A stretch of DNA of 64,000 bases, taken from contig NZ_UWOE01000001.1 in the NCBI RefSeq assembly GCF_900604355.1, positions 2,294,001 through 2,358,000 of the forward strand, read 5' to 3'. The translations under genes and the position numbers were made by a program. Each line of letters opens with the position of its first letter. Positions within the stretch are counted from its first letter, which is position 1. Under the pieces are notes generated by a model. It did not search any database. It worked only from the letters and a program-made list of their open reading frames with translations, and was not told the DNA's origin. Of this stretch, positions 44,670-53,935 are shown one piece after another. Source of the stretch: Luxibacter massiliensis (GTDB lineage Bacteria > Bacillota > Clostridia > Lachnospirales > Lachnospiraceae).

Positions 44670-45680
44670 GTGCCAAAAAAGAAAGGCATGTGCCAATTCA
44701 GCACATGGTTAACCGAAATGATCACAATACACACGGCAGAGGAAACACTGCAGTTTTATGCGTCCCTTGGCGCAGCACAGACAAACACAGGAAACGGCCC
44801 TTTGTTTACTTTTAAAGATCAGCGTTCCTACGTCCGGTTCTGGGGAGATCTGAAAGGCTTTTGCGTAGCGTCCGTTGATATCACTTTTCCCCGTGACATG
44901 ATTACACGGTCACAATTCCATGAACGCTATATTGGTGTCAGCTTTACCGAGGAAGGAAGCGTTGCGACCTACAACCGCAAATCAGAAGTCCGTAATTCAC
45001 ATACCGGTATTGATTGTTATGTGTTTCATTCCCCGGTACCTCTGTTTATGAAGATTCCCGGCGGCCGCCGTCTCCGGTTTCGCGGTATGTACTTTCAGGA
45101 ATCTTTCTTCCGGGAAAACGGAATCCGTCTATATGACAGCTTTTGGGAAGACGCCAGACACTCCATTAACTGCCATGATATCCACTCTCCTGAACTCTTC
45201 TCCATCTTTCAGCATATAGAAAAGTGCCCTCTTACAGGTGATGCATTCCAGATTTGGATGCGTGGTCAAGGTTTTGCCGCAGCCGGGCACCTGCTGGATC
45301 TTGTACAGCGCCGCTCCCAGATCCCTCCCATCAGCTTGAATCACGAGGATATCTCTGCAGTTATGAAAGCTAAAGAACTCATTCAGCGTGACCTTGAAAA
45401 TGTTCCCATGATCCCTGAACTTTGTAAAAATGTTTCCCTGAATAAAAATAAGCTGCAAAAAGCATTCCAGTTGACAGAAGGGAAGAGTATTGGAGAATAT
45501 GTGCGGACACTGCGGATGGAGCTCGCCCTTGAGCTTCTGGAAAAAAGTACAATGACCATATCTGAAATTGCTGGGAAGACCGGATGCCACAGTGCATCCA
45601 ATTTCTACCGGATTTTTCATCAGACCTTTGGCGCCACACCACAGAATATCCGGGAAATGCTCAGAAAAGAATTGATTTGA
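44670..45680 (+). CDS. AraC-family regulator, YbtA-like (locus 2)
   Basis: 336 residues if the GTG at 44670 is used; ATG 44688 and 44718 are alternatives and none has a clear ribosome-binding site. The C-terminal AraC domain includes NVSLNKNKLQKAFQLTEGKS and KTGCHSASNFYRIFHQTFGATP, the arrangement seen in PchR/YbtA-type siderophore regulators. The N-terminal domain (about 1-220) would bind the metal-siderophore. It is divergent from the five-gene uptake operon, which I take as its target. Confidence 0.85.
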   Translation: MPKKKGMCQFSTWLTEMITIHTAEETLQFYASLGAAQTNTGNGPLFTFKDQRSYVRFWGDLKGFCVASVDITFPRDMITRSQFHERYIGVSFTEEGSVATYNRKSEVRNSHTGIDCYVFHSPVPLFMKIPGGRRLRFRGMYFQESFFRENGIRLYDSFWEDARHSINCHDIHSPELFSIFQHIEKCPLTGDAFQIWMRGQGFAAAGHLLDLVQRRSQIPPISLNHEDISAVMKAKELIQRDLENVPMIPELCKNVSLNKNKLQKAFQLTEGKSIGEYVRTLRMELALELLEKSTMTISEIAGKTGCHSASNFYRIFHQTFGATPQNIREMLRKELI

Positions 45681-45700
45681 TGATGCATATGCTCTGTTAT

Positions 45701-45741
45701 AAAAACCCCCGGCTGCCCAGTCTCCCAGGCTGCCGAGGGTT
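45701..45741. terminator. Terminator between araC and queA
   Basis: An imperfect GC-rich stem pairs about 45705-45717 with 45728-45741; on the minus strand it is followed by TTTTTAT, ending the pheS-pheT-queA unit. It may also stop the convergent araC transcript. Confidence 0.75.
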
Positions 45742-45772
45742 CAAGCTCTCTCGTAGCACATATTGTTTACTT

Positions 45773-46798
45773 CTATAGTATCAGCATGGCATCCCCAAAG
45801 CTAAAAAATCTGTATTTCTCCTTCACTGCCTCCTCATAGGCCCTTAACACCCGCTCCCTGCCGGCCAGCGCGGATACCAGCATAATCAGCGTGGATTCAG
45901 GAAGGTGGAAATTCGTAATTAACCCATCCAGTATTTTAAATTGATACCCAGGGTATATAAAAATTTCAGTCCAGCCGCTCTGAGCCTCAAGCCTGCCATC
46001 CGCATCAGCAGCAGATTCAATTGTCCTGCAGCTGGTAGTACCTACGCAGATGACGCGCCCGCCTGATTCCCTGGCCTTATTGATTTTCCCAGCAGCTTCC
46101 TCGTCTATCTGATAAAATTCAGAATGCATGTGGTGCCCTGCCACATCATCTGTCTTCACTGGGCGGAAGGTGCCAAGTCCCACATGGAGAGTTACCTTTG
46201 CAATTTCTATGCCCATTTCCTCAATCTTTTCCAAGAGCTGTGGAGTAAAATGAAGTCCCGCCGTAGGCGCTGCCGCAGACCCCTCGTGTTTGGCATAGAC
46301 TGTATTATATCTGTCTTTATCCTTCAGCTGATGTGTAATATAAGGGGGCAGGGGCATCTGGCCAAGCTGATCCAATATTTCCTCAAAAATCCCTTCATAT
46401 TCAAAATGAATCAGGCGGTTTCCCTCCTCTGCCACATCCATGACCTCTCCCATGAGAATTCCTTGGCCAAAGTTAATTTTGGTACCTATTCTGGCCTTTT
46501 TCCCGGGTTTCACCAAAGTTTCCCACAGGTCATTTTCCTTCCTCTTAAGCAGCAATATCTCAATTTTTGCGCCTGTATCTGCCTTTTCGCCAATCAGCCT
46601 GGCAGGTATTACCTTGGTATCATTGATAACCAGGCAGTCTCCAGGCTCCAGATATTCTGTTATGTCACGGAACATCTTATGTCTGTACTCCCCTGTATGC
46701 TTATTCAAAACTAGGAGCCTGGATGCTGACCTGTCCGCGAGGGGATCCTGGGCTATCAGCTCCTGGGGCAAATCATAACTAAAATCACTCGTTTTCAA
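45773..46798 (-). CDS. queA: tRNA preQ1 ribosyltransferase-isomerase QueA
   Basis: 341 residues, full length. Typical blocks: [57 protein letters not shown] and [10 protein letters not shown]. It transfers the ribosyl part of S-adenosylmethionine to preQ1 in tRNA, giving epoxyqueuosine. It follows pheT after 25 bp and appears to be part of the phenylalanyl-tRNA synthetase transcription unit. Confidence 0.96.
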   Translation of the reverse strand: MKTSDFSYDLPQELIAQDPLADRSASRLLVLNKHTGEYRHKMFRDITEYLEPGDCLVINDTKVIPARLIGEKADTGAKIEILLLKRKENDLWETLVKPGKKARIGTKINFGQGILMGEVMDVAEEGNRLIHFEYEGIFEEILDQLGQMPLPPYITHQLKDKDRYNTVYAKHEGSAAAPTAGLHFTPQLLEKIEEMGIEIAKVTLHVGLGTFRPVKTDDVAGHHMHSEFYQIDEEAAGKINKARESGGRVICVGTTSCRTIESAADADGRLEAQSGWTEIFIYPGYQFKILDGLITNFHLPESTLIMLVSALAGRERVLRAYEEAVKEKYRFFSFGDAMLIL

Positions 46799-46823
46799 TA
46801 TTCTATCCCTCTTTTTAACCAGA

Positions 46824-49241
46824 TTACTGCCTCAGCTCAATTCCCATTTCCTCTAATGCTTTCAGAATTTCTTTCATAGCGGCCGACACATCTGCCTCCT
46901 CCAAAGTTTTATCCTTGGCCCTAAACACAATAGAGTAGGCGATGGATTTATAACCGGCCTTTATCTGGACTCCTTCATACAAATCAAACAACTGATAGCT
47001 CTCAAGGCAGGGACCGCCTTTTTTCTCAATGATATCCTCAATCTGCCCTGCCAGGACATGTTTGGGGACTACCATACTGATGTCGCGGGTAACTGCCGGG
47101 TATTTTGCAATGCCTGTGTATTTCCTGTCAAACGTAGCATATTCCAGAATCTCAGGCATATCAATGACAGCAATATAGACCCGCTCTCCGATTCCATAAT
47201 TATCCGCTACCTCTGGATGGATTTCACCAAGATACCCTATCATTTTCCCATCATATACAATATTCGCCTGACGCCCTGGGTGAAGATACGTTTTCCCGGC
47301 ATTGGGGTCGTATGACTCCCGGTCCTTCATGCCAATTTTCTCAAAAAATTCCTCAACCACGCCTTTCATACTGAAGAAATCCCCGTTTCCGTACATTCCC
47401 AGCGTAAGCTGCATACGTTCCTCGGGAAGCTCTGTAAGAGGCAGCTGGCCGGGCAGATAGATGTTCCCCAGTTCATAGAGGCGCACATCCTTATTTCTGC
47501 GGTTATAATTCACGGCCAATGATGTCAGCATTCCATTTAAAGAGGTTGTTCTCATAATACTGTAATCTTCGCCAAGAGGATTCATAATTTCTACTGCGCG
47601 CCGCAGAGGTGAATCCTGGGGCAGCAATAATTTATCGAATACCTTCGGACTTTCAAAAGAATACGTCATCCCCTGGCTGAACCCGCAAAACTCTGCTATA
47701 TCCCTTGCTGTCTCTTCGATTCTTAGCTTAAAAGACAATTTGCCGGTTGTGGACTCGCCTTTAGGCAAAGTCGTGGGGATATTATCATACCCATAGAATC
47801 TGGCCACTTCCTCTGCCAAGTCTGCCAACCTGAACAGATCATGACGGAAGGTAGGGGCAATCACCTCTTTCGCAGCCTCATCATACTCCAGTCCGATTTT
47901 CTGGAAATAACCAAGCATTTTTTCTTCAGAAATATCCGTCCCAAGCATACTGTTTATTTTCTCAGCATCAAACGGAACTCTGACAGGCTCTTTAACCTTG
48001 CCGTACACGTCCACTGTTCCGCCCACTACCTCTCCGGCTTTCATCTCCTCCACCAGCTGGCAGGCACGGTCGATGGCCGCTTTTGCATTGTTGGGATCCA
48101 GTCCCTTCTCAAACTTTGCAGATGCATCTGTCCGCAGTCCCACACGTTTGCTGGATTTTCGTATGTTAACCCCGTCAAAGCAGGCTGCCTCAAAAAGCAT
48201 TGTGTGTACATTATCTGTGATCATGGAATTTTCCCCACCCATAATCCCTGCGATGCCGATTGACTTTTCTCCGTCGCAGATCATGAGCACCTCTCCATCC
48301 AGCGCCCTCTCCTGGCCATCCAAAGTAATAAATTTATCTCCGTCCTGTGCTGTCTTCACAACAATCTCGTGTCCTTTAATTGTGTCTAAGTCATAGGCGT
48401 GCATGGGCTGTCCATATTCCTCCATCACATAGTTGGTAATATCTACCAGATTGTTGATAGGTCGGATTCCCACAGAAGCCAGCCTCCTCTGCATCCACTT
48501 GGGAGAAGGGCCGATTTTTATATTTTTTACAACCCTTGCACAGTAGCGCGGACAAAGATCTGTATTTTCTACAGTCACCTTAATATACTGATTCACATCC
48601 TCAGAATTGCCAGTTTCCTTCACCTGAGGAGGCACAAAATCCTTTTGGAACGTTGCTGCCGCTTCCCTTGCAATCCCAATTACACTAAAACAATCTACCC
48701 TGTTGGAAGTCACTTCATATTCAAATACAACATCATCCAGTCCCAATGCCTCAACTGCACTGGCTCCAATCTGGACATCCTCAGGGAAAATATAAATTCC
48801 ATTGTCCGGGGACTCCGGATACATTTCCTTTGTAGAGCCAAGCTCTTCAATTGAGCACATCATGCCGCAGCTTTCTACTCCCCGCAGTTTTCCCTTTTTA
48901 ATTTGAATCCCTCCTGGTGTTTTGGATCCGTCGTGGCCTCCTGCCACGCGGCCTCCATCCAGTACAACTGGAACTTTATCTCCTTCCTGTACATTGTCCG
49001 CACCTGTCACAATCTGTACAGAACCCTGCCCAATATTCACCTGGCATACTATTAATTTATCTGCATCAGGATGCTTGTCAATTTTATCTATCTGGCCAAT
49101 AATTATTTTATCTAAATCTGCATCCAGCTTTTCATATCCCTCTACCTTTGTCCCTGACAGCGTCATTACATCAGTATACTCTTGTGCAGTCACATCCAAA
49201 TCGGGGACATATGCTTTTATCCATGATAATGAAGTGTTCAA
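46824..49241 (-). CDS. pheT: Phenylalanyl-tRNA synthetase beta subunit
   Basis: 805 residues, normal length. An N-terminal tRNA-binding (EMAP-like) domain with [17 protein letters not shown]3/B4 editing domain, B5 and catalytic-like core, and C-terminal anticodon-binding FDX-ACB domain ([13 protein letters not shown]). The start is TTG 49241 after GAGG. It forms the alpha2-beta2 enzyme with PheS, encoded 46 bp upstream, and edits misacylated Tyr-tRNA. Confidence 0.97.
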   Translation of the reverse strand: MNTSLSWIKAYVPDLDVTAQEYTDVMTLSGTKVEGYEKLDADLDKIIIGQIDKIDKHPDADKLIVCQVNIGQGSVQIVTGADNVQEGDKVPVVLDGGRVAGGHDGSKTPGGIQIKKGKLRGVESCGMMCSIEELGSTKEMYPESPDNGIYIFPEDVQIGASAVEALGLDDVVFEYEVTSNRVDCFSVIGIAREAAATFQKDFVPPQVKETGNSEDVNQYIKVTVENTDLCPRYCARVVKNIKIGPSPKWMQRRLASVGIRPINNLVDITNYVMEEYGQPMHAYDLDTIKGHEIVVKTAQDGDKFITLDGQERALDGEVLMICDGEKSIGIAGIMGGENSMITDNVHTMLFEAACFDGVNIRKSSKRVGLRTDASAKFEKGLDPNNAKAAIDRACQLVEEMKAGEVVGGTVDVYGKVKEPVRVPFDAEKINSMLGTDISEEKMLGYFQKIGLEYDEAAKEVIAPTFRHDLFRLADLAEEVARFYGYDNIPTTLPKGESTTGKLSFKLRIEETARDIAEFCGFSQGMTYSFESPKVFDKLLLPQDSPLRRAVEIMNPLGEDYSIMRTTSLNGMLTSLAVNYNRRNKDVRLYELGNIYLPGQLPLTELPEERMQLTLGMYGNGDFFSMKGVVEEFFEKIGMKDRESYDPNAGKTYLHPGRQANIVYDGKMIGYLGEIHPEVADNYGIGERVYIAVIDMPEILEYATFDRKYTGIAKYPAVTRDISMVVPKHVLAGQIEDIIEKKGGPCLESYQLFDLYEGVQIKAGYKSIAYSIVFRAKDKTLEEADVSAAMKEILKALEEMGIELRQ

Positions 49242-49287
49242 TCCTATTTCCTCTCTTTCTGTCGCGTCTATTACTTATAATTCAAAC

Positions 49288-50307
49288 TCAGAACTGTTTT
49301 AAGAATCGGATATCGTTCTCATAAAGCAGCCTCATATCGTCGATCTCATATTTCAAAAGAGCAATTCGCTCCAAGCCTACCCCAAATGCAAACCCAGAAT
49401 ATTCTTCTGGGTCAATCCCGCACATTTCCAGCACATGAGGGTGCACCATGCCGCAGCCTAGAATTTCAATCCATCCTGAACCTTTACAGAAACGGCAGCC
49501 TTTCCCGCCACATTTAAAGCAGCTTACATCCACCTCCGCACTTGGCTCTGTAAAAGGGAAATGATGGGGACGGAATTTCGTCTTCGTATCCGGCCCAAAC
49601 AGCTCTTTGGCGAACACCTCCAGTGTGCCCTTCAAATCGGCAAAAGATATATGTTTGTCAATCACCAGGCCCTCAATCTGATGGAAGGATGGAGAATGTG
49701 TCGCATCTACTTCGTCTGAGCGGAATACCCTTCCTGGCGCTATCATACGGATGGGAAGCTTTCCTTGCTCCATCACGCGGGCCTGCACCGGAGATGTCTG
49801 CGTCCTGAGGACGATCTCTTTATTGATATAAAACGTATCCTGCTCATCCTTTGCCGGGTGGTCAGCAGGTATGTTCAGCTTCTCAAAATTATACAGGTCA
49901 TACTCCACTTCCGGGCCTTCCACCACCTCATATCCCATGCCCACAAAAATCCTCTCCACCTCTTCTAAAGCAATTGTATTGGGATGTCTGTGCCCCACTT
50001 TATTTTTCTTAGACGGCAGTGTCACATCGATCACTTCCCCCTTGAGTTTCTCCTCCCTCAGAACTCGCTCCATCCTGGCCTTAGACTCCTCAAGGACGGC
50101 TTCGATGGCTGCCCTGGCCTCATTCACAAGCTGACCTACTTTCGGCCGGTCCTCAGGCGGCACATCCTTCATCCCCTTCAGGACTGCGGTCAGTTCCCCC
50201 TTCTTGCCAAGAAACCTGACACGCACATCATTCAGCTTCTCTGGGATATCCGCCGACTTAATCTGCGCGATAGCTTCCGACTTAATCTGCTCCAATCTCT
50301 CTTTCAT
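49288..50307 (-). CDS. pheS: Phenylalanyl-tRNA synthetase alpha subunit
   Basis: 339 residues with an N-terminal coiled coil (1-85) and a class II core: motif 2 region PGRVFRSDEVDATHSPSFHQ, cited here by FRSDEVDATHSP, and motif 3 GVGLERIALL. It charges tRNA-Phe together with PheT. AAAGGAG precedes the ATG. Transcription is controlled by a T-box leader (50403-50680) that reads uncharged tRNA-Phe. Confidence 0.97.
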   Translation of the reverse strand: MKERLEQIKSEAIAQIKSADIPEKLNDVRVRFLGKKGELTAVLKGMKDVPPEDRPKVGQLVNEARAAIEAVLEESKARMERVLREEKLKGEVIDVTLPSKKNKVGHRHPNTIALEEVERIFVGMGYEVVEGPEVEYDLYNFEKLNIPADHPAKDEQDTFYINKEIVLRTQTSPVQARVMEQGKLPIRMIAPGRVFRSDEVDATHSPSFHQIEGLVIDKHISFADLKGTLEVFAKELFGPDTKTKFRPHHFPFTEPSAEVDVSCFKCGGKGCRFCKGSGWIEILGCGMVHPHVLEMCGIDPEEYSGFAFGVGLERIALLKYEIDDMRLLYENDIRFLKQF

Positions 50308-50402
50308 AAATCTGCTCTCCTTTCATCTTTTAGGACGTAATAAAATGCAAAAGTGTTACGTCCCTAATTGCATTTCAACCTGTACCCACTTTATAAATTC
50401 AA

Positions 50403-50433
50403 AAAGACTCCGTCCCCTGAAGGGACGAAGTCT
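50403..50433 (-). terminator. T-box attenuator terminator
   Basis: Stem 50405-50416 with 50422-50433 (one mismatch), then TTTTT on the minus strand. It overlaps the antiterminator partner region in T-box fashion. Confidence 0.9.
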
Positions 50434-50677
50434 ATATTCGCGGTACCACCCTAATTCCCGCTTTTCATGCGGGCCCTTAGCTTTGTGTAACGTACAAATG
50501 ACGGCATCCTCTACTTTTACTTCAAGAATGCAGCTATCGTGGGAATTTCGATTGCCATCTGAACTAAAGAAAACTTACAGCCAGTGATTTTCTCTCTCTG
50601 ATAGGAAATGGTTCTCTACTGTACACGGTTATTGCTTTTTTCTATTCATACAATTCTTCGGATCTTATCGAATTTAC
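50434..50677 (-). promoter_or_regulatory. T-box riboswitch, phenylalanine
   Basis: The minus strand carries the invariant T-box core AGGGTGGTACCGCG (50452-50439) ahead of the terminator. Upstream, stem I has the usual GTAGAGAACC and AGAGAGAAAATC (AG-bulge) elements and the likely specifier TTC (50528-50526) in GCATTCTTGAAG, matching Phe. Uncharged tRNA-Phe stabilises the antiterminator and turns on pheST. Downstream of the terminator is one more imperfect inverted repeat (50330-50340 with 50356-50367). Confidence 0.92.
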
Positions 50678-50683
50678 TTTTCT

Positions 50684-50711
50684 ATTGTAACATAGGTTTT
50701 TTGAATGTCAA
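50684..50711 (-). promoter_or_regulatory. pheS operon promoter
   Basis: Minus strand: TTGACA (50711-50706), 16 bp, TACAAT (50689-50684). It lies 6 bp beyond the stop of the YihY gene and drives the T-box leader. Confidence 0.8.
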
Positions 50712-50716
50712 GGCCT

Positions 50717-51568
50717 TTACTGTCTTTTGCCCCTGCTTCCATATCCCTCCAGCAGTGCATTGAGTTCGCCGCCCAGCAGAATAACATACATGCAGAAATA
50801 CAGCCACAGCATGACAAGTATGATGGTTGTCAGGCTTCCGTACATGCTGGAAAATCCCGTAAATATATCCAGGTAGACGGAAAAAACAAAAGATATCAAA
50901 AGCCACGCACAGGAAGTAAATACTGCCCCTGGAAGCTGCTGCTTCATAGTTGTTTTAGATAAGTTCGTACGGTTTGGCAAAAACTTATAAACCAAATCCC
51001 AGAATAATGTCAATACCGCCATTGTCACCAGCGTCCGGATCTGTATAATAAAATCCATAATCGGGGTCAGTATAGGGGCATGCCTGTAAACCATCACGCT
51101 AATACTGTTGCCGAATACGGACAGAGTCAGGGACAGCACGATTGCCAATATAAAAATCACCGTATAAAACGAAGCGCGTACTCTCAGATAAATATAATTA
51201 CGTGTCTCTGTATTGTCATAAATACAGTTTAACCCTGAAGTCATAGAAAGAACTCCCTTTCCCGCAGACCACACAGCAATCATAATGGTCACTGGAATAA
51301 TGCCGCTGGACTGTGCGTATACCTGGTCTACTATGGAGACTATCAGCCCTTCCACTGTCCTGGGAAATATTTGTGTGACAGCCGACATAACATCCTGCTG
51401 TGTCACGGGGGTAAACTGGACCATCGTTAAAAGCAGCAAAATAATCGGGATCAGGGACAGCACAAAAAAGTATGCTGCCTGTGCGGCATAAGCTCCTGTA
51501 TGGTGCGAACCTACCGTGGAAGTAAACCCTGTAATTTTTTTAACTGCTCTTTTGATATTTTCTATCAT
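50717..51568 (-). CDS. YihY/BrkB-family membrane protein
   Basis: 283 residues, about six membrane helices. AAQAAYFFVLSLIPIILLLL, AVWSAGKGVLSMTSGLN and the C-terminal LWLYFCMYVILLGGELNALL are the family signature. Bacterial members were once called ribonuclease BN by mistake; the function is unknown and a transporter or channel role is suspected. It is transcribed separately from pheS, which has its own promoter. Confidence 0.88.
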   Translation of the reverse strand: MIENIKRAVKKITGFTSTVGSHHTGAYAAQAAYFFVLSLIPIILLLLTMVQFTPVTQQDVMSAVTQIFPRTVEGLIVSIVDQVYAQSSGIIPVTIMIAVWSAGKGVLSMTSGLNCIYDNTETRNYIYLRVRASFYTVIFILAIVLSLTLSVFGNSISVMVYRHAPILTPIMDFIIQIRTLVTMAVLTLFWDLVYKFLPNRTNLSKTTMKQQLPGAVFTSCAWLLISFVFSVYLDIFTGFSSMYGSLTTIILVMLWLYFCMYVILLGGELNALLEGYGSRGKRQ

Positions 51569-51670
51569 CCCACTCTCCTGTCACAGTTTTTAAACTTTCC
51601 AAATCATATCATAAAGCAATTTTATAATCAAGCCGGGCAGCAAACAGTGGGACTGCCCTTGCGAATTTAA

Positions 51671-51699
51671 GAAAAGACAGCTGCACACTGACAGCTGTC
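51671..51699 (-). terminator. 6S RNA terminator
   Basis: GACAGCTG (51676-51683) and CAGCTGTC (51692-51699), an 8-bp perfect stem with an 8-nt loop, followed on the minus strand by TTTTCTT. No protein gene ends here; it terminates the 6S RNA transcript. Confidence 0.85.
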
Positions 51700-51893
51700 C
51701 TTATCTTTAGTAAGTTCCCCAAAATGCCGGTCCTGTATTTTGACTCCTAGCCACAGCTAGGTGGGCAACCGCATCTGCTTTTCTGTCTTCCACTGCAAGT
51801 CGGAGGCTTGACATATTACAGAAATATAAGAATCCCGTTTAAAGTATTGTAGGTTCAAAATAACAGGGTTATCGAACATTCCAGGTTTTCTCT
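51676..51893 (-). ncRNA. ssrS: 6S RNA
   Basis: An untranslated unit with its own promoter and terminator. On the minus strand the 5' end CCTGGAATG (51886-51878) pairs with CATTTTGGG near the 3' end (51726-51718); just inside, TGTTCG faces CCGGC, as in E. coli 6S RNA (GAUGUUCG with CGGCAUC). A second long-range helix pairs CCTGT-ATTTTGA with TCAAAAT-ACAGG. Inside are a TTTCTGT/ACAGAAA stem-loop and a CCTAGC/GCTAGG hairpin. Size (about 180 nt before the terminator) and the rod shape with a central bulge fit 6S RNA, which binds the housekeeping RNA polymerase. I rate this well supported but not proven. Confidence 0.82.
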
Positions 51894-51899
51894 AGGAGT

Positions 51900-51928
51900 A
51901 TTATAACCCATTTATCTAAAATTTACAA
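51900..51928 (-). promoter_or_regulatory. 6S RNA promoter
   Basis: Minus strand: TTGTAA (51928-51923), 17 bp, TATAAT (51905-51900), placing the start near 51893. The remaining part of the gap up to the gene at 52064 shows nothing further that I can name. Confidence 0.75.
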
Positions 51929-52063
51929 CCCGTATTAAAATGGATTTAGCAGGAATCTGCGCACTGGAATTTAACTATATTTCTTTATCGGCAGGCAGTG
52001 CAATTTTCGCCATTATATGGTATAGTTGTTTTCATACCTAATCGATAAAGGAGACTTTATGTT

Positions 52064-52843
52064 ATGAAAATGAATGAGTTAAAACTTGTCTATTTCAGTC
52101 CCACAGGAACTACCAGGAAAGTTGTTATGGAGGCTGCCCGGAATATCGACTTGAAATCTATCTCTTATGACCTTACTATCCACAAAGAGAAAAAACCGGC
52201 CCTCCAGTTCAAAAAAAATGACTTTGTAGTTTTTGGCATCCCGGTATACAGCGGCCGTGTACCCCAGACATTTTTGGAGTATTTCGAGACGCTAAAAGGG
52301 GACAATACTCCTGCTGCCCTGATCGCCACTTACGGATGCCGGGAATATGAGGATGCCCTTCTGGAATTAAAAACCGAAGTGGAAAAGCGGGGATTCAAAG
52401 TAATCGGGGCTGCCGCCTTTCCTGTGGAGCATTCCATTGTACGCTCCATAGGCCTTGGTCGCCCCAACAAAGCTGACCTTAAGCAGATTTCCGATTTTGG
52501 CGTTCAGCTTAACCGGCGCTTAAAAGCAGATTCCTTTGATTCCTTTGATATTCAGGTCCCCGGCAGGGTTCCTTACAGGAAATACAGCCGGGTGCCTCTT
52601 CATCCCAAAACAGATGTGAAACTCTGTACCGAATGCGGCGCCTGTGCAAGGTCCTGCCCGGCCAGGGCAATCCCCCTGGACAACCCTAAAAAAACGCTGT
52701 CAAAGCAGTGTATCTCCTGCCTGAAATGCGTCCGTCTCTGCCGTCAGAAAGCAAGATACACCAGCAATATAAAAATGAATTTTGCCCGGAGAAAGCTGTT
52801 AAAAGTCTGTCAAAGCGATAAATCCGCAGAGATATTTCTATAA
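52064..52843 (+). CDS. EFR1-family flavodoxin-ferredoxin fusion
   Basis: 259 residues. Residues 1-165 are a flavodoxin-like domain (YFSPTGTTRKVV, GIPVYSGRVPQ, ATYGCREYEDAL). The C-terminal part has two 4Fe-4S ligand sets, CTECGACARSCP and CISCLKCVRLC (about 187-225). EFR1 proteins are anaerobic electron carriers of unknown partner. AAGGAG lies upstream; a strong terminator follows. It stands alone. Confidence 0.88.
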   Translation: MKMNELKLVYFSPTGTTRKVVMEAARNIDLKSISYDLTIHKEKKPALQFKKNDFVVFGIPVYSGRVPQTFLEYFETLKGDNTPAALIATYGCREYEDALLELKTEVEKRGFKVIGAAAFPVEHSIVRSIGLGRPNKADLKQISDFGVQLNRRLKADSFDSFDIQVPGRVPYRKYSRVPLHPKTDVKLCTECGACARSCPARAIPLDNPKKTLSKQCISCLKCVRLCRQKARYTSNIKMNFARRKLLKVCQSDKSAEIFL

Positions 52844-52898
52844 AATCCCCTCTAAAAGTATACATATAATTACAGAATATCTTGCTGTAATGTACAAA

Positions 52899-52935
52899 AA
52901 ATGCCCGGCTGCTTTGCAGGAGCAGCCAGGCATTT
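52899..52935. terminator. Bidirectional terminator after the EFR1 gene
   Basis: 15-bp stem (52899-52913 with 52921-52935, one mismatch) and a 7-nt loop, between the convergent EFR1 and nitroreductase genes. Confidence 0.85.
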
Positions 52936-52991
52936 CTTAGAGTGTATTAACATCTGCCGCTTGTAAATGATCAGATACGCACTGCTCTCAG

Positions 52992-53522
52992 TTAGCCGAT
53001 GTAATATACCCTATCCTTCTTTTTCGGAGGGGCAGACGGGTAATCGCCATCTACATATCCAAGTACACAGTGGCCGATCCCCTCATACTCACCCTCAATC
53101 CCCAGTGATTTTAATATTTCCTTTCCTTCTGGGCGTTCAAATTCTTCCTTCGCCCTATGAATCCAGCAGCTCCCCACCCCCAGGGCATGTGCTGCCAGCA
53201 TCAGGTTTTCCATGACAAGGCTTCCGTCATATACATATGTGCCCACATTTTTATCGGCCAGCACTATTAGGACTGTCGGGGCGCCATAAAATGGGTCGCT
53301 CTCTACACCCATGATTTCCGCATTTAGCCTGGACAGCCGGTCTATGGTTTCTTTATCCGTGACTGCAATAATAACGGCAGACTGCCTGTTCCTGGCAGAA
53401 GGTGCAGATATCCCCGCAGCGATAATCTGATCCAGTACTTCTTTTGATATCATGTCCGGCTTAAAATTCCGTATACTTCTCCTGGTTTGCATAAGTTCCA
53501 GTAATTCTTGATTTTTGGCCAT
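52992..53522 (-). CDS. Nitroreductase-family protein
   Basis: 176 residues from ATG 53522 (MAKNQELLELMQTRRSIRNF), with GGAGG 8 bp upstream; the ATG at 53537 is before that site. FMN contacts are in RRSIRNFKP and APSARNRQS; AHALGVGSCWIHR and the C-terminal VDGDYPSAPPKKKDRVYYI match the family found widely in Clostridia. It reduces nitro or related compounds with NAD(P)H and FMN; the natural substrate is unknown. Confidence 0.9.
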   Translation of the reverse strand: MAKNQELLELMQTRRSIRNFKPDMISKEVLDQIIAAGISAPSARNRQSAVIIAVTDKETIDRLSRLNAEIMGVESDPFYGAPTVLIVLADKNVGTYVYDGSLVMENLMLAAHALGVGSCWIHRAKEEFERPEGKEILKSLGIEGEYEGIGHCVLGYVDGDYPSAPPKKKDRVYYIG

Positions 53523-53584
53523 AGTTTTATCCTCCATTTCAAATACGACTATCTTATTCTTATATTTCTTGTATTCTCTTCCAG

Positions 53585-53932
53585 CTACTTAAAATACTTA
53601 TTTTTAAGCTTGGTTGTATATGCCATAAACCAGGCCAGCATAATCAGAAAGACAATCATTGCGCCAAAGTCTATATAAGTAATAGGTGTCACATAATAAT
53701 TCACAGTGTCAATCACTCCATATAAGGTTGTTATAATTCCAAAGACCAGGACAGCGGGCATGGCTTTCTGTAAAAATGCCGCCTTATCTTTACATTGGTT
53801 TTCAGTGTAGCCTTTTCCCAGCAAAAGTACCTCGTTGATACGCCCATCCTTCCTCATTTTGAAATAAGCGTAGAGTCCATAAATTCCGCAGCAAAGCACC
53901 ATAATACTGATTACACCAAACATACTGTTCAT
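53585..53932 (-). CDS. Small three-helix membrane protein
   Basis: 115 residues with hydrophobic segments at about 6-24, 58-78 and 86-106 and a basic C-terminus (KLKNKYFK). It starts 4 bp after the thrC stop; the GGAGGTG used as its ribosome-binding site is inside the last codons of thrC. No family recognised. Coupling to thrC suggests co-expression only. Confidence 0.68.
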   Translation of the reverse strand: MNSMFGVISIMVLCCGIYGLYAYFKMRKDGRINEVLLLGKGYTENQCKDKAAFLQKAMPAVLVFGIITTLYGVIDTVNYYVTPITYIDFGAMIVFLIMLAWFMAYTTKLKNKYFK

Positions 53933-53935
53933 GGA

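Noticed and set aside
27168..45680. Siderophore biosynthesis cluster
   Set aside because: I looked for NRPS, PKS, salicylate synthase or NIS synthetase genes and found none in the island; only transport, regulation and redox genes are present.
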